This document shows positions 1 to 9,214 of a stretch of 64,000 nt of DNA, piece after piece; position 1 is the first letter of the stretch, and each line of letters starts with the position of its first letter. The notes below the pieces were generated by a model. The model was not told the DNA's origin. It searched no databases and saw nothing but the letters and a program-made list of their open reading frames with translations. Origin of the DNA: Pelosinus sp. IPA-1 (GTDB lineage Bacteria; Bacillota; Negativicutes; DSM-13327). The DNA is taken from NCBI RefSeq assembly GCF_030269905.1, contig NZ_BSVC01000006.1, forward strand, positions 310,001-374,000, written 5' to 3'. Position numbers and translations under genes: made by a program.

Positions 1-1
1 T

Positions 2-1687
2 ACTCTTGCCTATTTTGGGGTAGAACGAATTGACAATCAAAACCTAATTGGAGTGGAGCGTTTACATGACCATTTGCAAGCACTAAAAGATTTAGGTTAT
101 GTAACTATCACACAACAAGATGTTTTAGATTACTATCAATCAGGAAAAAACCTGCCCGAAAAATCATTGTTTTTGATTTTTGAAGATGGTAGGAGAGATA
201 CTGCAATTTTTTCGCAAAAGATTTTGGAGGAAATGAATTTTAAAGCAACAATGCTGACATATCCGGAAAAGTTTGAGAAAAAAGATAATGAATTTTTAAT
301 GCCAGAGGAACTAATCGAGCTTGAAAAGACAACTTTTTGGGAAATGGGGACCAATGGATACCGACTTGCATTTATTAATGTATTTGATCGATACAACAAT
401 TATCTAGGAGAGTTGGATCCATTGGAATACGCTAAAGTTGTGCCCTATTTAGGACGCAAATACAATCATTATCTAATGGATTATATTCGTGATGAATATG
501 GTGTTCCAAAAGAGAGCTATACCAAGATGAAAAGCCGTATTGCTTATGACTATGAAGCTCTGCGAGATATTTATACTAAATCAATCGGGTATGTACCTGG
601 AATGTACATTCTAATGCATTCCAATACAGGGAGTTTCGGTAATAATGATAAGGTAAGTGCTGTAAACGAATATTGGATTAAAAATTTGTTTAAAATGAAC
701 TTCAACAGAGAAGGTTTTTCCTTCAATCAGAGAAACAGTAGTATTTATGACTTAACAAGGATGCAGCCACAGGCATACTGGTACACGAACCATTTGCTAA
801 TGCGTATAAAATACGATAATAATCAGGACTTAGAATTTGTTAAAGGTGATTTGAACAAAAAAAAAGCATGGGAAACTCTTAAAGGGGCACTAGAAATCAA
901 AGAGGAAACCCTGATTTTGACCTCTTTGCCAAAAGACAAAGGTTTATTACGCTTAAAGAATAGCAGTGATTTTGATGACGTGAAACTTTCCGTAAGGTTG
1001 AAGGGAAATCAACTTGGTTTACAGAAAATATATCTTAGAGCGGATGAAAACTTGAATCGGTTCTTAGCTGTACATATTTTCAATAATGTTTTATATGTTA
1101 CGCAAAAAGCTGGTAATTCTGAAAAAGAACTATTTAAATTAAATTTAGATAAGCATGACGGTAAAGAAAGCCGATCAATTCCTGAAGATAAAAAAGCAGC
1201 CGAAATGCGGGAGCTAGAAACTTTCGTGAAATCTGCTAATTCTACTGAAAAGGCAAAGATTTACTCAGAACGATTAAAAGATAAAAACCTAGAAAACGCT
1301 GCCACAGTGACAGAGGGCGCAGAGGAATATATACCGGACCTCAGTGTTCATGCAAAAGGTGATCGTAATGTATCACTCTCTCTCAAGGGAGAAAAGATAA
1401 GTATTATGATAGATGGTAAAGATGCTGTAAAGGATTTACAAGTGTCTAATACCAAAGCGGGTGCTGTTTACCTTGAAACGGCATGGGGCGGTTATGGCTG
1501 GAGTCAAAGAAATTTGGCGGATGATGTATATGACGGTGTATTTGAAAAGCTAGTTATCACTGAAAATACGGGTGCCGAGAAAGAAAAGATTTTATTCGAC
1601 AGTAGTATGCACGGATTTGATGCCGTCGAATTTAAACTTAAGAAGTTCTGGCAAACGCTTATAAATTGGTTTATAGTCAACTTGTAA
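2..1687 (+). CDS. Polysaccharide deacetylase-like protein, 5' end cut by window
   Basis: The reading frame is open from base 2, so the true start lies outside the window; the GTG at 53 is only the first internal start codon. The N-terminal third resembles the NodB/polysaccharide deacetylase fold: FLIFEDGRRDT stands where active enzymes carry the F-D-D-G metal motif. The second motif, normally S-H-x-x-x-H, reads GTNGYRL here, so both usual metal-ligand histidines appear to be replaced. The protein may therefore be a degenerate or non-catalytic member. The C-terminal 250 residues are charged and match nothing I recognise. The next gene starts 20 bases downstream, which suggests one operon acting on an extracellular polysaccharide. 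Family assignment is moderate and activity is doubtful. Confidence 0.6.
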   Translation, partial: TLAYFGVERIDNQNLIGVERLHDHLQALKDLGYVTITQQDVLDYYQSGKNLPEKSLFLIFEDGRRDTAIFSQKILEEMNFKATMLTYPEKFEKKDNEFLMPEELIELEKTTFWEMGTNGYRLAFINVFDRYNNYLGELDPLEYAKVVPYLGRKYNHYLMDYIRDEYGVPKESYTKMKSRIAYDYEALRDIYTKSIGYVPGMYILMHSNTGSFGNNDKVSAVNEYWIKNLFKMNFNREGFSFNQRNSSIYDLTRMQPQAYWYTNHLLMRIKYDNNQDLEFVKGDLNKKKAWETLKGALEIKEETLILTSLPKDKGLLRLKNSSDFDDVKLSVRLKGNQLGLQKIYLRADENLNRFLAVHIFNNVLYVTQKAGNSEKELFKLNLDKHDGKESRSIPEDKKAAEMRELETFVKSANSTEKAKIYSERLKDKNLENAATVTEGAEEYIPDLSVHAKGDRNVSLSLKGEKISIMIDGKDAVKDLQVSNTKAGAVYLETAWGGYGWSQRNLADDVYDGVFEKLVITENTGAEKEKILFDSSMHGFDAVEFKLKKFWQTLINWFIVNL

Positions 1688-1707
1688 TAATAGGAGGAAG
1701 TAAGTGG

Positions 1708-2742
1708 GTGGGCAGCATATTTTGTAAATGTTTAAAAGCAACTATAGTTGCATCTGTCTTTCTTATCTTAATGGGCTGTAATTATAGTAGCAAATCTGCT
1801 GTAAATGCAGTTGCAAGCGAGCAAATAAAAAGATCTGCATGGTTAGCTTACTGGGATTTAGATGCCGGCGAGAAAGATTTGCAAAAGATGGGAGATAAAC
1901 TAAATAAACTTTCTTATTTTGGCGCATATTTTGACAAAAACGATTGCCTATTCATACCAAAAGAACTTAGTGATAAAAGAATGGAACTTAAAAAGAAGAA
2001 AGAAAAATATGAGACGTATCTTACTTTTGTCAATGACAAGCAAAATCTTGATGGATCGGTTGTAGTGAAAGATATAGAAGTTCTTCGCAGGCTATTTTCG
2101 GATGAAACGTCTATGGAGAAACATATTGATGAAATCATTACATTGACCTTACAAGGCGGATATGATGGTATTGAAATTGACTATGAAAAAATATGGAAAG
2201 ACGAAAAAGTTGGACAGTCCTTCTTGAAATTTACAGATAAACTTTATGAAACCGCCTTGAAAAATAATTTAAAACTTAGGCTTGTACTGGAACCAAGTGC
2301 TCCTTTCTCTTCCTCCGAATTTTCCAAAGGACCAGAATATGTAGTCATGCTTTATAATCTTTATGGATTGCATAGTGCTCCAGGACCGAAGGCCAATAAA
2401 GAGTTTATCCAGAAAATGTTAAAGCGGATGGAAACTTTGCCTGGTGAAAAAACAGTAGCATTTTCTACAGGAGGTTGCCTATGGGGCGACAATGGTGAAA
2501 AAAGATTCTTGACGGAAGTAGAAGCAAAAACCCTTGCAGTAACATATGGTGTTGAAACCAGAAGGGATGAAGAGAGCCAGTGCGTAGTGTTTGATTATAA
2601 AGATATGGGGGTTACATATCAAGTATGGTATGCTGATGTGAAAACTTTAAACTACTGGATAGCTATCTCTAAGGAACAAGGGGTAAATAGCATCAGCTTA
2701 TGGCGTTTTGGCGGCAATGTAGACATTAACAAAATACTATAA
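1708..2742 (+). CDS. Lipoprotein with glycoside hydrolase family 18-like domain
   Basis: I chose the GTG at 1708 because TAGGAGG lies 10 bases upstream (1691-1697); the frame is open further upstream but without a ribosome site. The N-terminus has a short basic start, a hydrophobic stretch and the lipobox LMGC, so it should be a lipid-anchored exported protein. The central DGIEIDYEKI matches the GH18 DxxDxDxE active-site motif with the catalytic Glu present. The C-terminal SLWRFGG sits where the last barrel strand of GH18 proteins usually falls. Such proteins cleave or bind chitin-like or peptidoglycan-type glycans; the substrate cannot be read from the sequence. It is probably co-transcribed with the deacetylase-like gene before it. 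Confidence 0.65.
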   Translation: MGSIFCKCLKATIVASVFLILMGCNYSSKSAVNAVASEQIKRSAWLAYWDLDAGEKDLQKMGDKLNKLSYFGAYFDKNDCLFIPKELSDKRMELKKKKEKYETYLTFVNDKQNLDGSVVVKDIEVLRRLFSDETSMEKHIDEIITLTLQGGYDGIEIDYEKIWKDEKVGQSFLKFTDKLYETALKNNLKLRLVLEPSAPFSSSEFSKGPEYVVMLYNLYGLHSAPGPKANKEFIQKMLKRMETLPGEKTVAFSTGGCLWGDNGEKRFLTEVEAKTLAVTYGVETRRDEESQCVVFDYKDMGVTYQVWYADVKTLNYWIAISKEQGVNSISLWRFGGNVDINKIL

Positions 2743-2815
2743 GTAAACTTATATCTTGCAGGATAATATTACCTTTTACCGAAATGCTTATAAAAATGGT
2801 AAAGGAGTGATCTTT

Positions 2816-3100
2816 GTGTCTGCTAAAGTCTATGCTGCTATCTATGTCAAGGGAAAAAAGGAAAAAATAAAGGAAGACTTAAAATCGTATTTTTCTAAAG
2901 AAAACATTATTAGCGAAAAGACTTTTGAGAATGTCGAAAGTCTTCACATGTCTATTAGGAGTGGTTCCGAAGAAAACTTGTATCATTTGCATCTAGAGGT
3001 TCATGAGGATGAAAGTGAAAAAGCAATGAATCTTTTACATGATTGGCTGAAGAAAAACAAGGGTGTTCAAATACAAAAAACTCCATGCATAGAAAAATAG
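2816..3100 (+). CDS. Small conserved-looking hypothetical protein
   Basis: The frame is open from 2756, but the GTG at 2816 follows AAAGGAGTGA with good spacing and is the likely start, giving 94 residues. The product is soluble, Lys/Glu-rich and has no signal peptide or membrane segment. I do not recognise the family. A hairpin terminator overlaps its stop codon, so it ends a transcript that may begin with the two genes upstream. Confidence 0.6.
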   Translation: MSAKVYAAIYVKGKKEKIKEDLKSYFSKENIISEKTFENVESLHMSIRSGSEENLYHLHLEVHEDESEKAMNLLHDWLKKNKGVQIQKTPCIEK

Positions 3101-3121
3101 CGTCCTGTGGAACGCTTTTCT
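3099..3121 (+). terminator. Rho-independent terminator
   Basis: Inverted repeat AGCGTCC / GGAACGCT followed by TTTT directly after the stop codon of the preceding gene. Confidence 0.55.
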
Positions 3122-3159
3122 GTACGATTTTCGGTTACACTACATATGAGGTGGTGTAA

Positions 3160-3336
3160 ATGGATGAGGTACAAAAAATCGAGCAGCTAATTGAAGAATT
3201 ACGTACTCGATTACATAGACAAGCGAAAGGGAAATGTCTTACTGATCCTGACGTAGTGAAAGCGAGTCAAGATCTTAATAAGATGTTAAATGAATATGAG
3301 CGATTATTATCAAAAAAATGTAAGTTAGAGTCATAA
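3160..3336 (+). CDS. Spo0E-like aspartyl-phosphate phosphatase
   Basis: A 58-residue protein starting at ATG 3160 behind GAGGTGG. It has the Spo0E family pattern: an N-terminal helix rich in I-E-x-L-R, then a segment reading DPDVVKASQDLNKMLNEY, which fits the family signature S-Q-x-L-D and its following helix. Members dephosphorylate Spo0A~P and hold back sporulation. The LNKML version has Asn where many members have Asp (S-Q-x-L-D), so catalytic competence is not certain. It stands alone between a terminator and a convergent gene. Its presence is one of the clearest hints that the host forms endospores. Confidence 0.75.
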   Translation: MDEVQKIEQLIEELRTRLHRQAKGKCLTDPDVVKASQDLNKMLNEYERLLSKKCKLES

Positions 3337-3381
3337 AAGGCTCTTTCTTTTTTTTAGTTAAATTAATGCTACGTGTAGTGT

Positions 3382-3642
3382 CTATTGAATCGTCTTTATA
3401 CTGCTGTTTAAAGAAGCAATACTATTTGAAAGTTGAATGATATTAGCGAAATTGGCAATTGGGTTAGCGGCCTGTTGCTCGACTATTTCTTGTAATACAA
3501 ACATAGTGAATAATGCAATCGCATTACCAGTGAGCGGGGCTAATTGGGGAAATTCAATTGTCCTATTCGCCTTTTTTTCTAATTCTTCAAGATTCAAAAC
3601 ACCACAAGTGTCTAAACAATCATGGTTTTTATGGCAATTCAT
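3382..3642 (-). CDS. Hypothetical protein, 86 aa
   Basis: Read on the minus strand from ATG 3642, with the strong ribosome site GCGGAGG just upstream (3650-3656). The overlapping plus-strand frame has no ribosome site and is rejected. The N-terminus has a Cys/His cluster (CHKNHDCLDTC) and the remainder is Ala/Ile/Asn-rich, with a possible amphipathic or weakly hydrophobic middle. I do not recognise it. It converges with the Spo0E-like gene. A small spore- or coat-associated role is conceivable but unsupported. Confidence 0.55.
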   Translation of the reverse strand: MNCHKNHDCLDTCGVLNLEELEKKANRTIEFPQLAPLTGNAIALFTMFVLQEIVEQQAANPIANFANIIQLSNSIASLNSSIKTIQ

Positions 3643-3976
3643 CAGCTTCGCCTCCGCTTTCGTTGATACTTATAATATATTCATCAGATTGGATTTTGTA
3701 CCTATAGGAGAAGCGTAGGGCTTGAGATTATTAATAATCCTCTTATTAGTATGAAATTCCCTGGTTAATTGTTTTATGGCATTTTTTGCAATAGTACACT
3801 TTTTTTGACAAAAAAGATATTTATATACAGGGAATTAATGGATTTGGTAGAATGTTGTTTTATATATAAATTCTTAAGGGATTGGACAGGAATTATTACA
3901 CGGCATTATGAAAAATTATTTTTAGTTATTTAAAAGGGCTGGAATATGAGAATTGGGCAGGGGAGGGGAATGTTGT
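3643..3976. other. Intergenic region between divergent genes
   Basis: About 330 AT-rich bases. A perfect TTGACA sits at 3805-3810 on the plus strand, but no good -10 is placed 16-18 bases from it; TATATA occurs too close. The short palindrome GATTATTAATAATC lies at about 3727. I see no ORF or riboswitch. It presumably carries the promoters for the minus-strand hypothetical and for the pseudopilin operon. Confidence 0.4.
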
Positions 3977-4366
3977 ATGCTCAGGAATCAAAAAGGTTGG
4001 ATATTAGTAGATTCATTAATTGGTATGATTTTCTTGGGTGTAGCGCTTATATCTATATTAGGAGCGTTTACTCAATTCGTAAGTACAACAAGTACAACTA
4101 GGAATAATAATAATGCTGTAAGAATAGCACAACAAATCTCAGAAGAGCTAAAAGTTAATGATGGTTCTAAAAGTGCTCCGTTTGATCTGACAAAATCACC
4201 AACTTATCAAAATTCTCCAACTATAAATGGAATAAAATATAAAGTTGAAATTGTAACTAGTGGGTTTGTAGATACAAATACACGATTGCAGCCTGTTAAA
4301 ATAACAGTTTCTGGAGGAAGTTCTTCAGTGTCTTTAGTTAGGTATTATTACTCTAATTCTAATTAG
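3977..4366 (+). CDS. Type IV pilin-like (PilV/GspI-type) minor pseudopilin
   Basis: The ATG at 3977 is preceded by GGGGAGGGG at a usable distance and is preferred to the upstream TTG. The mature N-terminus looks like a class III prepilin: a short basic leader ending in NQKG, then WILVDSLIGMIFLGVALIS as the membrane helix. Position +5 after the cleavage Gly is Asp rather than the usual Glu, a conservative change. The remainder is Ser/Thr/Asn-rich, as in minor pilin head domains. It is the first of three tightly spaced genes with pilin-type N-termini. No ATPase, platform protein or prepilin peptidase is nearby, so the assembly machinery must be encoded elsewhere. Confidence 0.7.
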   Translation: MLRNQKGWILVDSLIGMIFLGVALISILGAFTQFVSTTSTTRNNNNAVRIAQQISEELKVNDGSKSAPFDLTKSPTYQNSPTINGIKYKVEIVTSGFVDTNTRLQPVKITVSGGSSSVSLVRYYYSNSN

Positions 4367-4377
4367 GAAGGTGATTT

Positions 4378-4854
4378 ATGAATAATAAAGGCTTCACTTT
4401 AATTGAAATGTTAGTGGGGATTGCAATATTTATAATTCTTATTGGCGCAGTTTTAGATATCTTTGCATTTTCCATGAAATCCTATAATTATTCATACGCC
4501 CAAATAGGACAAGTCCAAGACAACCGTCAAATATTGCTTAATATAACAAATAATCTACAGAACGCTACAGATATTGATCCTCTAAGTAGTCCATTTCAAG
4601 AAATACGGTTTTCCATTGGCACTGATAGTTACAAAATAGCTTTTGATACAAATAATAGCGCTGTTACTTTCACTAAAAATGGTTCCATCAAAAGTGTAGG
4701 GCAGAAAAAGATTGAGTATTTAATATTTACACCTAGCATCACCACTGAAGAAAGGTGGCGAATCGATATCTCGTTGAAGTTTAAAAATGATACAAATATA
4801 TATAGATCATCGGTAGTAACCTTAAATAAAATTACAAATCAAGTTATTTTCTAA
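4378..4854 (+). CDS. Prepilin-type N-terminal cleavage protein (PilW/GspJ-like)
   Basis: Starts 11 bases after the preceding gene, with AGGAAGGTG as ribosome site. The N-terminus MNNKGFTLIEMLVGIAIF is a textbook prepilin peptidase site: cleavage after G, Glu at +5, and a hydrophobic helix. The 130-residue remainder includes a region resembling the head of PilW/GspJ-type minor pseudopilins. It is likely part of a pilus tip or secretion pseudopilus with its neighbours. Confidence 0.75.
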   Translation: MNNKGFTLIEMLVGIAIFIILIGAVLDIFAFSMKSYNYSYAQIGQVQDNRQILLNITNNLQNATDIDPLSSPFQEIRFSIGTDSYKIAFDTNNSAVTFTKNGSIKSVGQKKIEYLIFTPSITTEERWRIDISLKFKNDTNIYRSSVVTLNKITNQVIF

Positions 4855-4868
4855 ATAGGATGGTGCTT

Positions 4869-6338
4869 ATGAAATCACAAAGAGGATCTGTAACGCTTTT
4901 GGGACTTATGACTATGGTAATTGGATTAATTTTATTATCTAGTATTTCTTCTATGGCTTTTAGCGCAATAAAAACAGGTATCGTAGATCACGATGTGCTA
5001 CAAGCCCAATATGCAGCAGAAGCAGGAAATAAGAGAATCATTTCATCTTTTAATAGTGGTAATACTCAAATTGATAATTGGGTTGATTCCATAAGTAATA
5101 TTAATTGGCAGACCTTAAATGGTGACTCAAAGGCACAATATCATACTAAAATATCGTATCAAGCGAATGCCAGTATGGCTGCTAGTCAAATTAATCCACT
5201 ATCAGCAATTACATCGGGGATATACACCATAGAATCCATAGGTAAAGTCGGTAATATTACAAAAACGGTTACTACAACCATAACCTTAAAAAAAGGCGGA
5301 AATGATTTATTTAGCAGGTATTCCGTATTCTCAAGAGGAGATTTTTCTATATATGGAGGGTCTTCGTCAGCGCCGATAATTTATGATATTGCTACTACTG
5401 GTACAGCTACAGTAAATAGCGGTAATAAATTTCTCTCTGGTAAAGTATATGGCTTAGAAAGTCAACCTGGTTCTAATACATATTATCCTAACGGTGGTAC
5501 TGATTGGTATGTACAGGAGACGGCTGATAAAATAGGCAGTTTGGAGATCTCTATACCAAAAGTTCCTTCTACGAATTTAACAAATCCTACTGCACTACCT
5601 ATTACAGATAAAGGTCAGTATTATAATCAGACATGCGACCTTAAAAAAGATTACTATATCTGCGATGGCTCTTATTTAGTAAATGGGATTAGCAAGATTA
5701 ACGCAATTAGTGCTAATCCTGTAGTTATTACTATTCATGGTGACTTGAAATTAGATACAAGTGCTAGCATTACTGGGGATAAAGTCAGTATTTACGTTGA
5801 TGGTGATTTTGATATGGCTAATAATAGTTCTATTAGCGCATCTGATTTAAGGATTTATGTAACTGGTAAAATACATCTTACAAATTCTGCTACGATAAAA
5901 GCCAATGATGCAACTATACAAACTACTAGTTTAGCTGGTTATGCTTTGGTAGGCGATAATACTAGTAGCATTATCACCTCAGGCAATACATATATATACG
6001 CTAATAATGGCGGTGTCAACCTGACAAATAATTTTACTATGCAAAATAGTGGTGGCGAAGTTATAATGCAAGGTGCTTTCAAAATAGACAACCAAGTACA
6101 AGCGTCCAATACTTTTTTTGTTTCTAGCAGCGGAGAGTCTTATATAACTGGAAGTTCAGGAACTGTTTGGCCTAAGACGGTTTCATCTCCTCCTACAAGT
6201 ATTGCTGGAGCTTATACCAATGGAAGTTTGAAGATTGATGGTTCTCCGATTTTTAATAGTCAACGATCATCAATAGAAATGCCTGGAGGAGAATCTTCGT
6301 CAGGATCTATTAATGTAAACTCTTGGAGTGTTAAGTAA
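4869..6338 (+). CDS. PilX-like pilus protein with repetitive C-terminal region
   Basis: The ATG at 4869 has AGGATGG upstream at correct spacing; the in-frame ATG at 4860 lies within that ribosome site. The N-terminal segment SQRGSVTLLGLMTMVIG and following helix resemble PilX-type proteins, which are inserted like pilins but lack the classic Glu. From about residue 270 onward the protein is Ser/Thr/Asn/Gly-rich with repeated short strands (VDGDFDM, VTGKIHL, SASITGD). That pattern suggests a beta-helix or bactofilin-like fold, possibly an adhesive tip. It is the last gene of the pseudopilin operon and is followed by a terminator. Confidence 0.65.
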   Translation: MKSQRGSVTLLGLMTMVIGLILLSSISSMAFSAIKTGIVDHDVLQAQYAAEAGNKRIISSFNSGNTQIDNWVDSISNINWQTLNGDSKAQYHTKISYQANASMAASQINPLSAITSGIYTIESIGKVGNITKTVTTTITLKKGGNDLFSRYSVFSRGDFSIYGGSSSAPIIYDIATTGTATVNSGNKFLSGKVYGLESQPGSNTYYPNGGTDWYVQETADKIGSLEISIPKVPSTNLTNPTALPITDKGQYYNQTCDLKKDYYICDGSYLVNGISKINAISANPVVITIHGDLKLDTSASITGDKVSIYVDGDFDMANNSSISASDLRIYVTGKIHLTNSATIKANDATIQTTSLAGYALVGDNTSSIITSGNTYIYANNGGVNLTNNFTMQNSGGEVIMQGAFKIDNQVQASNTFFVSSSGESYITGSSGTVWPKTVSSPPTSIAGAYTNGSLKIDGSPIFNSQRSSIEMPGGESSSGSINVNSWSVK

Positions 6339-6361
6339 AGCTTCATACAAGTCAAATATGG

Positions 6362-6399
6362 AAACTCCCTAGGTTTTATTACTTAAGGAGTTTTTATAT
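6362..6399 (+). terminator. Rho-independent terminator after pseudopilin operon
   Basis: AAACTCC at 6362-6368 pairs with GGAGTTT at 6388-6394 and is followed by TTATATTTT. Confidence 0.55.
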
Positions 6400-6490
6400 T
6401 TTAAGAATGGTAAAGCGTGAGAACGATTTTTGGAAGGGGAAAGACGAAAAATGTCGAATTATAGCATTTAAATAGAAAGAGGTGGATATT

Positions 6491-8194
6491 ATGTTTAAAA
6501 ATGCAAAAGTTCGCACGAAGATTCTTTTGGGATTTGTTTTGGTTCTAATCATGATGGTAATTAGTATGGGAATTACGTTCTTTTGTTTAGGAGAAATGAC
6601 ACAAGCAACAAATTATATTGTAGAGGATGCCATTCCTATGGGCAGAATAACAGAGCAAGTGTTTGTGGACCTTCTCAATCAGGAGACTGGAGTACGTGGG
6701 TATATTGCGAGCAATGGTGACGAAAATTTTTTAGGGGCCTTTAACAATGGTCGAAAAAACATTGCCGTCTCACTAAAAAACCTAGAACCCTACCTCATCA
6801 AACATCCAGGTATGAATAAAATTATCAAAGAAGAAGCGATACCTGCGATAGATGCGATTCACAATTACTTTGATAGCCAGATCAACTTAGTTAAGTCGGG
6901 GAAACTGGAAGAAGCCCGAAAGCGTCTTGGAGAGGGGAAATCCCTATTTGCAAAGGCCCGTGAAGTAAAGGAAAAAATAGATGCAGATATTGACGTTATT
7001 ACGAAACGAGACTGGGATAGCTCGTTGGCAGCAAGTTCAAAAGCTAAGTGGAGTGCCGGCTTAATCTTTATTATCAGTTTTATCTTGAGTTCAACGATCG
7101 CGCTATTACTTGCCAGACAAATAGCTACTCGTCTTCGGATTGACGTGGAGGCACTACGGGAAGTTGCAGCTGGAAATCTTGGGATAGCGGAAATACATAT
7201 TAAAAGTAATGATGAGATAGGTGAGATAGGTTTAGCGATTAATAACACTGTTAAGAGTCTGAGAACTCTTGTTAATACAGTGGCTCAATCGACACACCAA
7301 GTAGCTGCCTTATCAGAAGAGTTAACTGCAAATGCTGAACAGTCAGCTCAAGCTGCTACCCAGGTAGCAACCTCCATCATGAGCGTCGCCAGCGGTGCGC
7401 ACCATCAGACAGAGGTGGTTACTAAAGGTTCGGTATTTGTCGAGGAAATGTCAGAAAACGCACAGAAAATTGCCTCCAATACCACTGAGGTGGCCCACGC
7501 ATCTCAAAAAGCAGAGGCAGCTGCAAAAGAAGGTGCTTTAGCTATAGGCAATGCCATAGTGCAGATGACAAGTATCGAAAAGTCTGTAACTAATTCAGCG
7601 ACGGTAGTCACCAAACTAGGTGAGCGATCCAAAGAAATTGGTCAGATCGTTGAGACGATTTCCGCCATTGCAGGACAGACTAATTTATTGTCACTAAATG
7701 CAGCAATTGAAGCGGCTCGTGCTGGAGAACAGGGAAGAGGATTTGCAGTAGTGGCGGAAGAAGTGCGAAAGCTGGCTGAGCAATCACAAAAAGCTGCGAA
7801 ACAAATTGCTACTCTTATTAGTGAAATACAGGATGAAACCGATAACGCTGTACAGTCTATCAATGAAGGAACTCGCGAAGTCAAATCTGGTACAGAAATA
7901 GTTAATTTTGCAGGCTCGTCATTTGATCAAATAGTATCGTTGGTTAACCAGGTGACTAATCAGATGCAAAATATTTCGGCATCTACTCAGCAAATGGCGA
8001 AGGGGAGTCAGCACGTCGTCGATGCGATCTATGAGATAAATGAGGTGAGTAAAGAAACTGCTGGGGAAACCCAAACAGTCTCGGCAGCAGCGGAGGAACA
8101 ATCTGCATCTATGGAAGAAATCGCTGCTTCCAGCGAATCCCTTGCAAAGCTAGCAGAGAATCTTCAGACTGCAGTTCAGGAATTCAAGCTTTAA
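6491..8194 (+). CDS. Methyl-accepting chemotaxis protein with CHASE3 sensor
   Basis: The ATG at 6491 follows AGAGGTGG. Order of parts: TM helix (about 13-35), periplasmic sensor (36-187), second TM helix (about 188-208), HAMP (209-262), and the cytoplasmic signalling domain to the C-terminus. The sensor contains [18 protein letters not shown], typical of the CHASE3 domain. The signalling tip has [20 protein letters not shown], the conserved contact region for CheA/CheW. The ligand is unknown. It is monocistronic, with a strong terminator behind it and no che genes nearby. The GEQGRG tip and the methylation helices are intact. Confidence 0.93.
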   Translation: MFKNAKVRTKILLGFVLVLIMMVISMGITFFCLGEMTQATNYIVEDAIPMGRITEQVFVDLLNQETGVRGYIASNGDENFLGAFNNGRKNIAVSLKNLEPYLIKHPGMNKIIKEEAIPAIDAIHNYFDSQINLVKSGKLEEARKRLGEGKSLFAKAREVKEKIDADIDVITKRDWDSSLAASSKAKWSAGLIFIISFILSSTIALLLARQIATRLRIDVEALREVAAGNLGIAEIHIKSNDEIGEIGLAINNTVKSLRTLVNTVAQSTHQVAALSEELTANAEQSAQAATQVATSIMSVASGAHHQTEVVTKGSVFVEEMSENAQKIASNTTEVAHASQKAEAAAKEGALAIGNAIVQMTSIEKSVTNSATVVTKLGERSKEIGQIVETISAIAGQTNLLSLNAAIEAARAGEQGRGFAVVAEEVRKLAEQSQKAAKQIATLISEIQDETDNAVQSINEGTREVKSGTEIVNFAGSSFDQIVSLVNQVTNQMQNISASTQQMAKGSQHVVDAIYEINEVSKETAGETQTVSAAAEEQSASMEEIAASSESLAKLAENLQTAVQEFKL

Positions 8195-8251
8195 AAGTCT
8201 TCTGTCCTGTGACTAAAGTGTCTAAAAAAGCTATTAATAGTAATAAATAAC

Positions 8252-8295
8252 AAGCTCCTGCGAAGGTATATCAACCTTGCAGGAGTTTGTTTATT
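8252..8295 (+). terminator. Terminator of chemoreceptor gene
   Basis: AAGCTCCTGCGAAGGT pairs with ACCTTGCAGGAGTTT around ATATCA, followed by GTTTATT. Confidence 0.75.
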
Positions 8296-8308
8296 ACTTG
8301 TAAATAAA

Positions 8309-8340
8309 AGGCTTACAATGTTATTTAAGATTGTAAGCCT
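8309..8340. repeat. Second hairpin, 11-bp inverted repeat
   Basis: AGGCTTACAAT (8309-8319) and ATTGTAAGCCT (8330-8340) are perfect complements. The T-rich side lies on the minus strand, so it would terminate leftward transcripts, although no minus-strand gene ends here. Confidence 0.5.
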
Positions 8341-8411
8341 AGCTTAGTCGTGCTTATTTTTTTATGACTATATAAATATAAACATTCATATACTATATCA
8401 GAGGTGAGTTT

Positions 8412-8582
8412 GTGAAAGTGTATGCTTATATTGGCACCTATTACGACTCAGCACATGGCTTTCAAGTACATGTGTTACAGTGTTTACGAGAAAAACCCAA
8501 GGACATTGATGTGCAAGAATTCGAAGTGGAAAGCGTAGAGAAGTTGTTTTACGACGGTGAAAAAATAAGGGTACTTAACTGA
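8412..8582 (+). CDS. Small hypothetical protein, 56 aa
   Basis: GTG start at 8412 behind CAGAGGTGAG. The sequence begins MKVYAYIGTYYDSAHG and is mixed and acidic toward the C-terminus, without membrane segments or Cys motifs. The good ribosome site and the hairpin at its stop codon support it as a real gene. Function unknown. Confidence 0.55.
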   Translation: MKVYAYIGTYYDSAHGFQVHVLQCLREKPKDIDVQEFEVESVEKLFYDGEKIRVLN

Positions 8583-8602
8583 GGCTTAATAGCCTCTATT
8601 TT
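8581..8602 (+). terminator. Short terminator
   Basis: GAGGCT-TAAT-AGCCTC hairpin followed by TATTTTATT, overlapping the stop codon of the 56-aa gene. Confidence 0.6.
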
Positions 8603-8843
8603 ATTATTACGTTCTGGACTAAAAGAAATTGCCCGACGAATGAATTGTGGGAGATCGCAAATTAATGTAAAGCGCACTAGCGATTGTTTTGAAGATGAAA
8701 AGTGGAATATTAGTTACAAATATGGTAAAGATATCCACAAAATACATGTGTTACCAACAGAGTTATCCACAGGACCAGGAGGCGTGACTTAAAGTGATCC
8801 ACCTACCTGATAGCCTTAATGCGGACGCGGGTAAGCTTGCTAA

Positions 8844-9032
8844 CTACTCAGATAAAGAATCATAAACATTTTGGTTTGATGTAACTGCGGGATCATCTCG
8901 TAAGAGTAATTTCTTTTTGTCATTCATGATGGCTGCATCCATTTCTTTATTGACTAACATTAGGTTAGGTTTGTTACTTGTTTTAATGTTGTCCGGAAAT
9001 TTAAGATAGGAGCCATTATCTCTATAAGTCAT
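8844..9032 (-). CDS. Small hypothetical protein, 62 aa
   Basis: Minus-strand ATG at 9032, seven bases after GAGGTGAT; a GTG nine bases further upstream overlaps that site and is rejected. The product is hydrophilic with a cluster of Lys/Asp (MNDKKKLLLRDD). No family recognised. It belongs to a run of very small leftward genes between 8.8 and 9.7 kb. Confidence 0.5.
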   Translation of the reverse strand: MTYRDNGSYLKFPDNIKTSNKPNLMLVNKEMDAAIMNDKKKLLLRDDPAVTSNQNVYDSLSE

Positions 9033-9214
9033 ATTTATCACCTCATAATTAGTCTATGGATTCTAGCTATTTCTATGCTGCTTTTTGAAAAGTGCGCCTT
9101 CCAAGTAATTCAGAGCAAACTGTTGAACGTGAAGGTCAAATAGTGATATATGTACTATAACAGGAAATTTTTTTCATGGAATAAAGTTGCATAATTATGA
9201 GGCAATCATTAAAG

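Noticed and set aside
3437-3718. Plus-strand open frame overlapping the 86-aa minus-strand gene
   Set aside because: No ribosome site on the plus strand; the minus-strand frame has GCGGAGG at correct spacing.
8640-8792. A 50-codon frame starting at ATG 8640
   Set aside because: No ribosome binding site and no recognisable sequence; it also overlaps the DnaA-box-like sites. Treated as chance.
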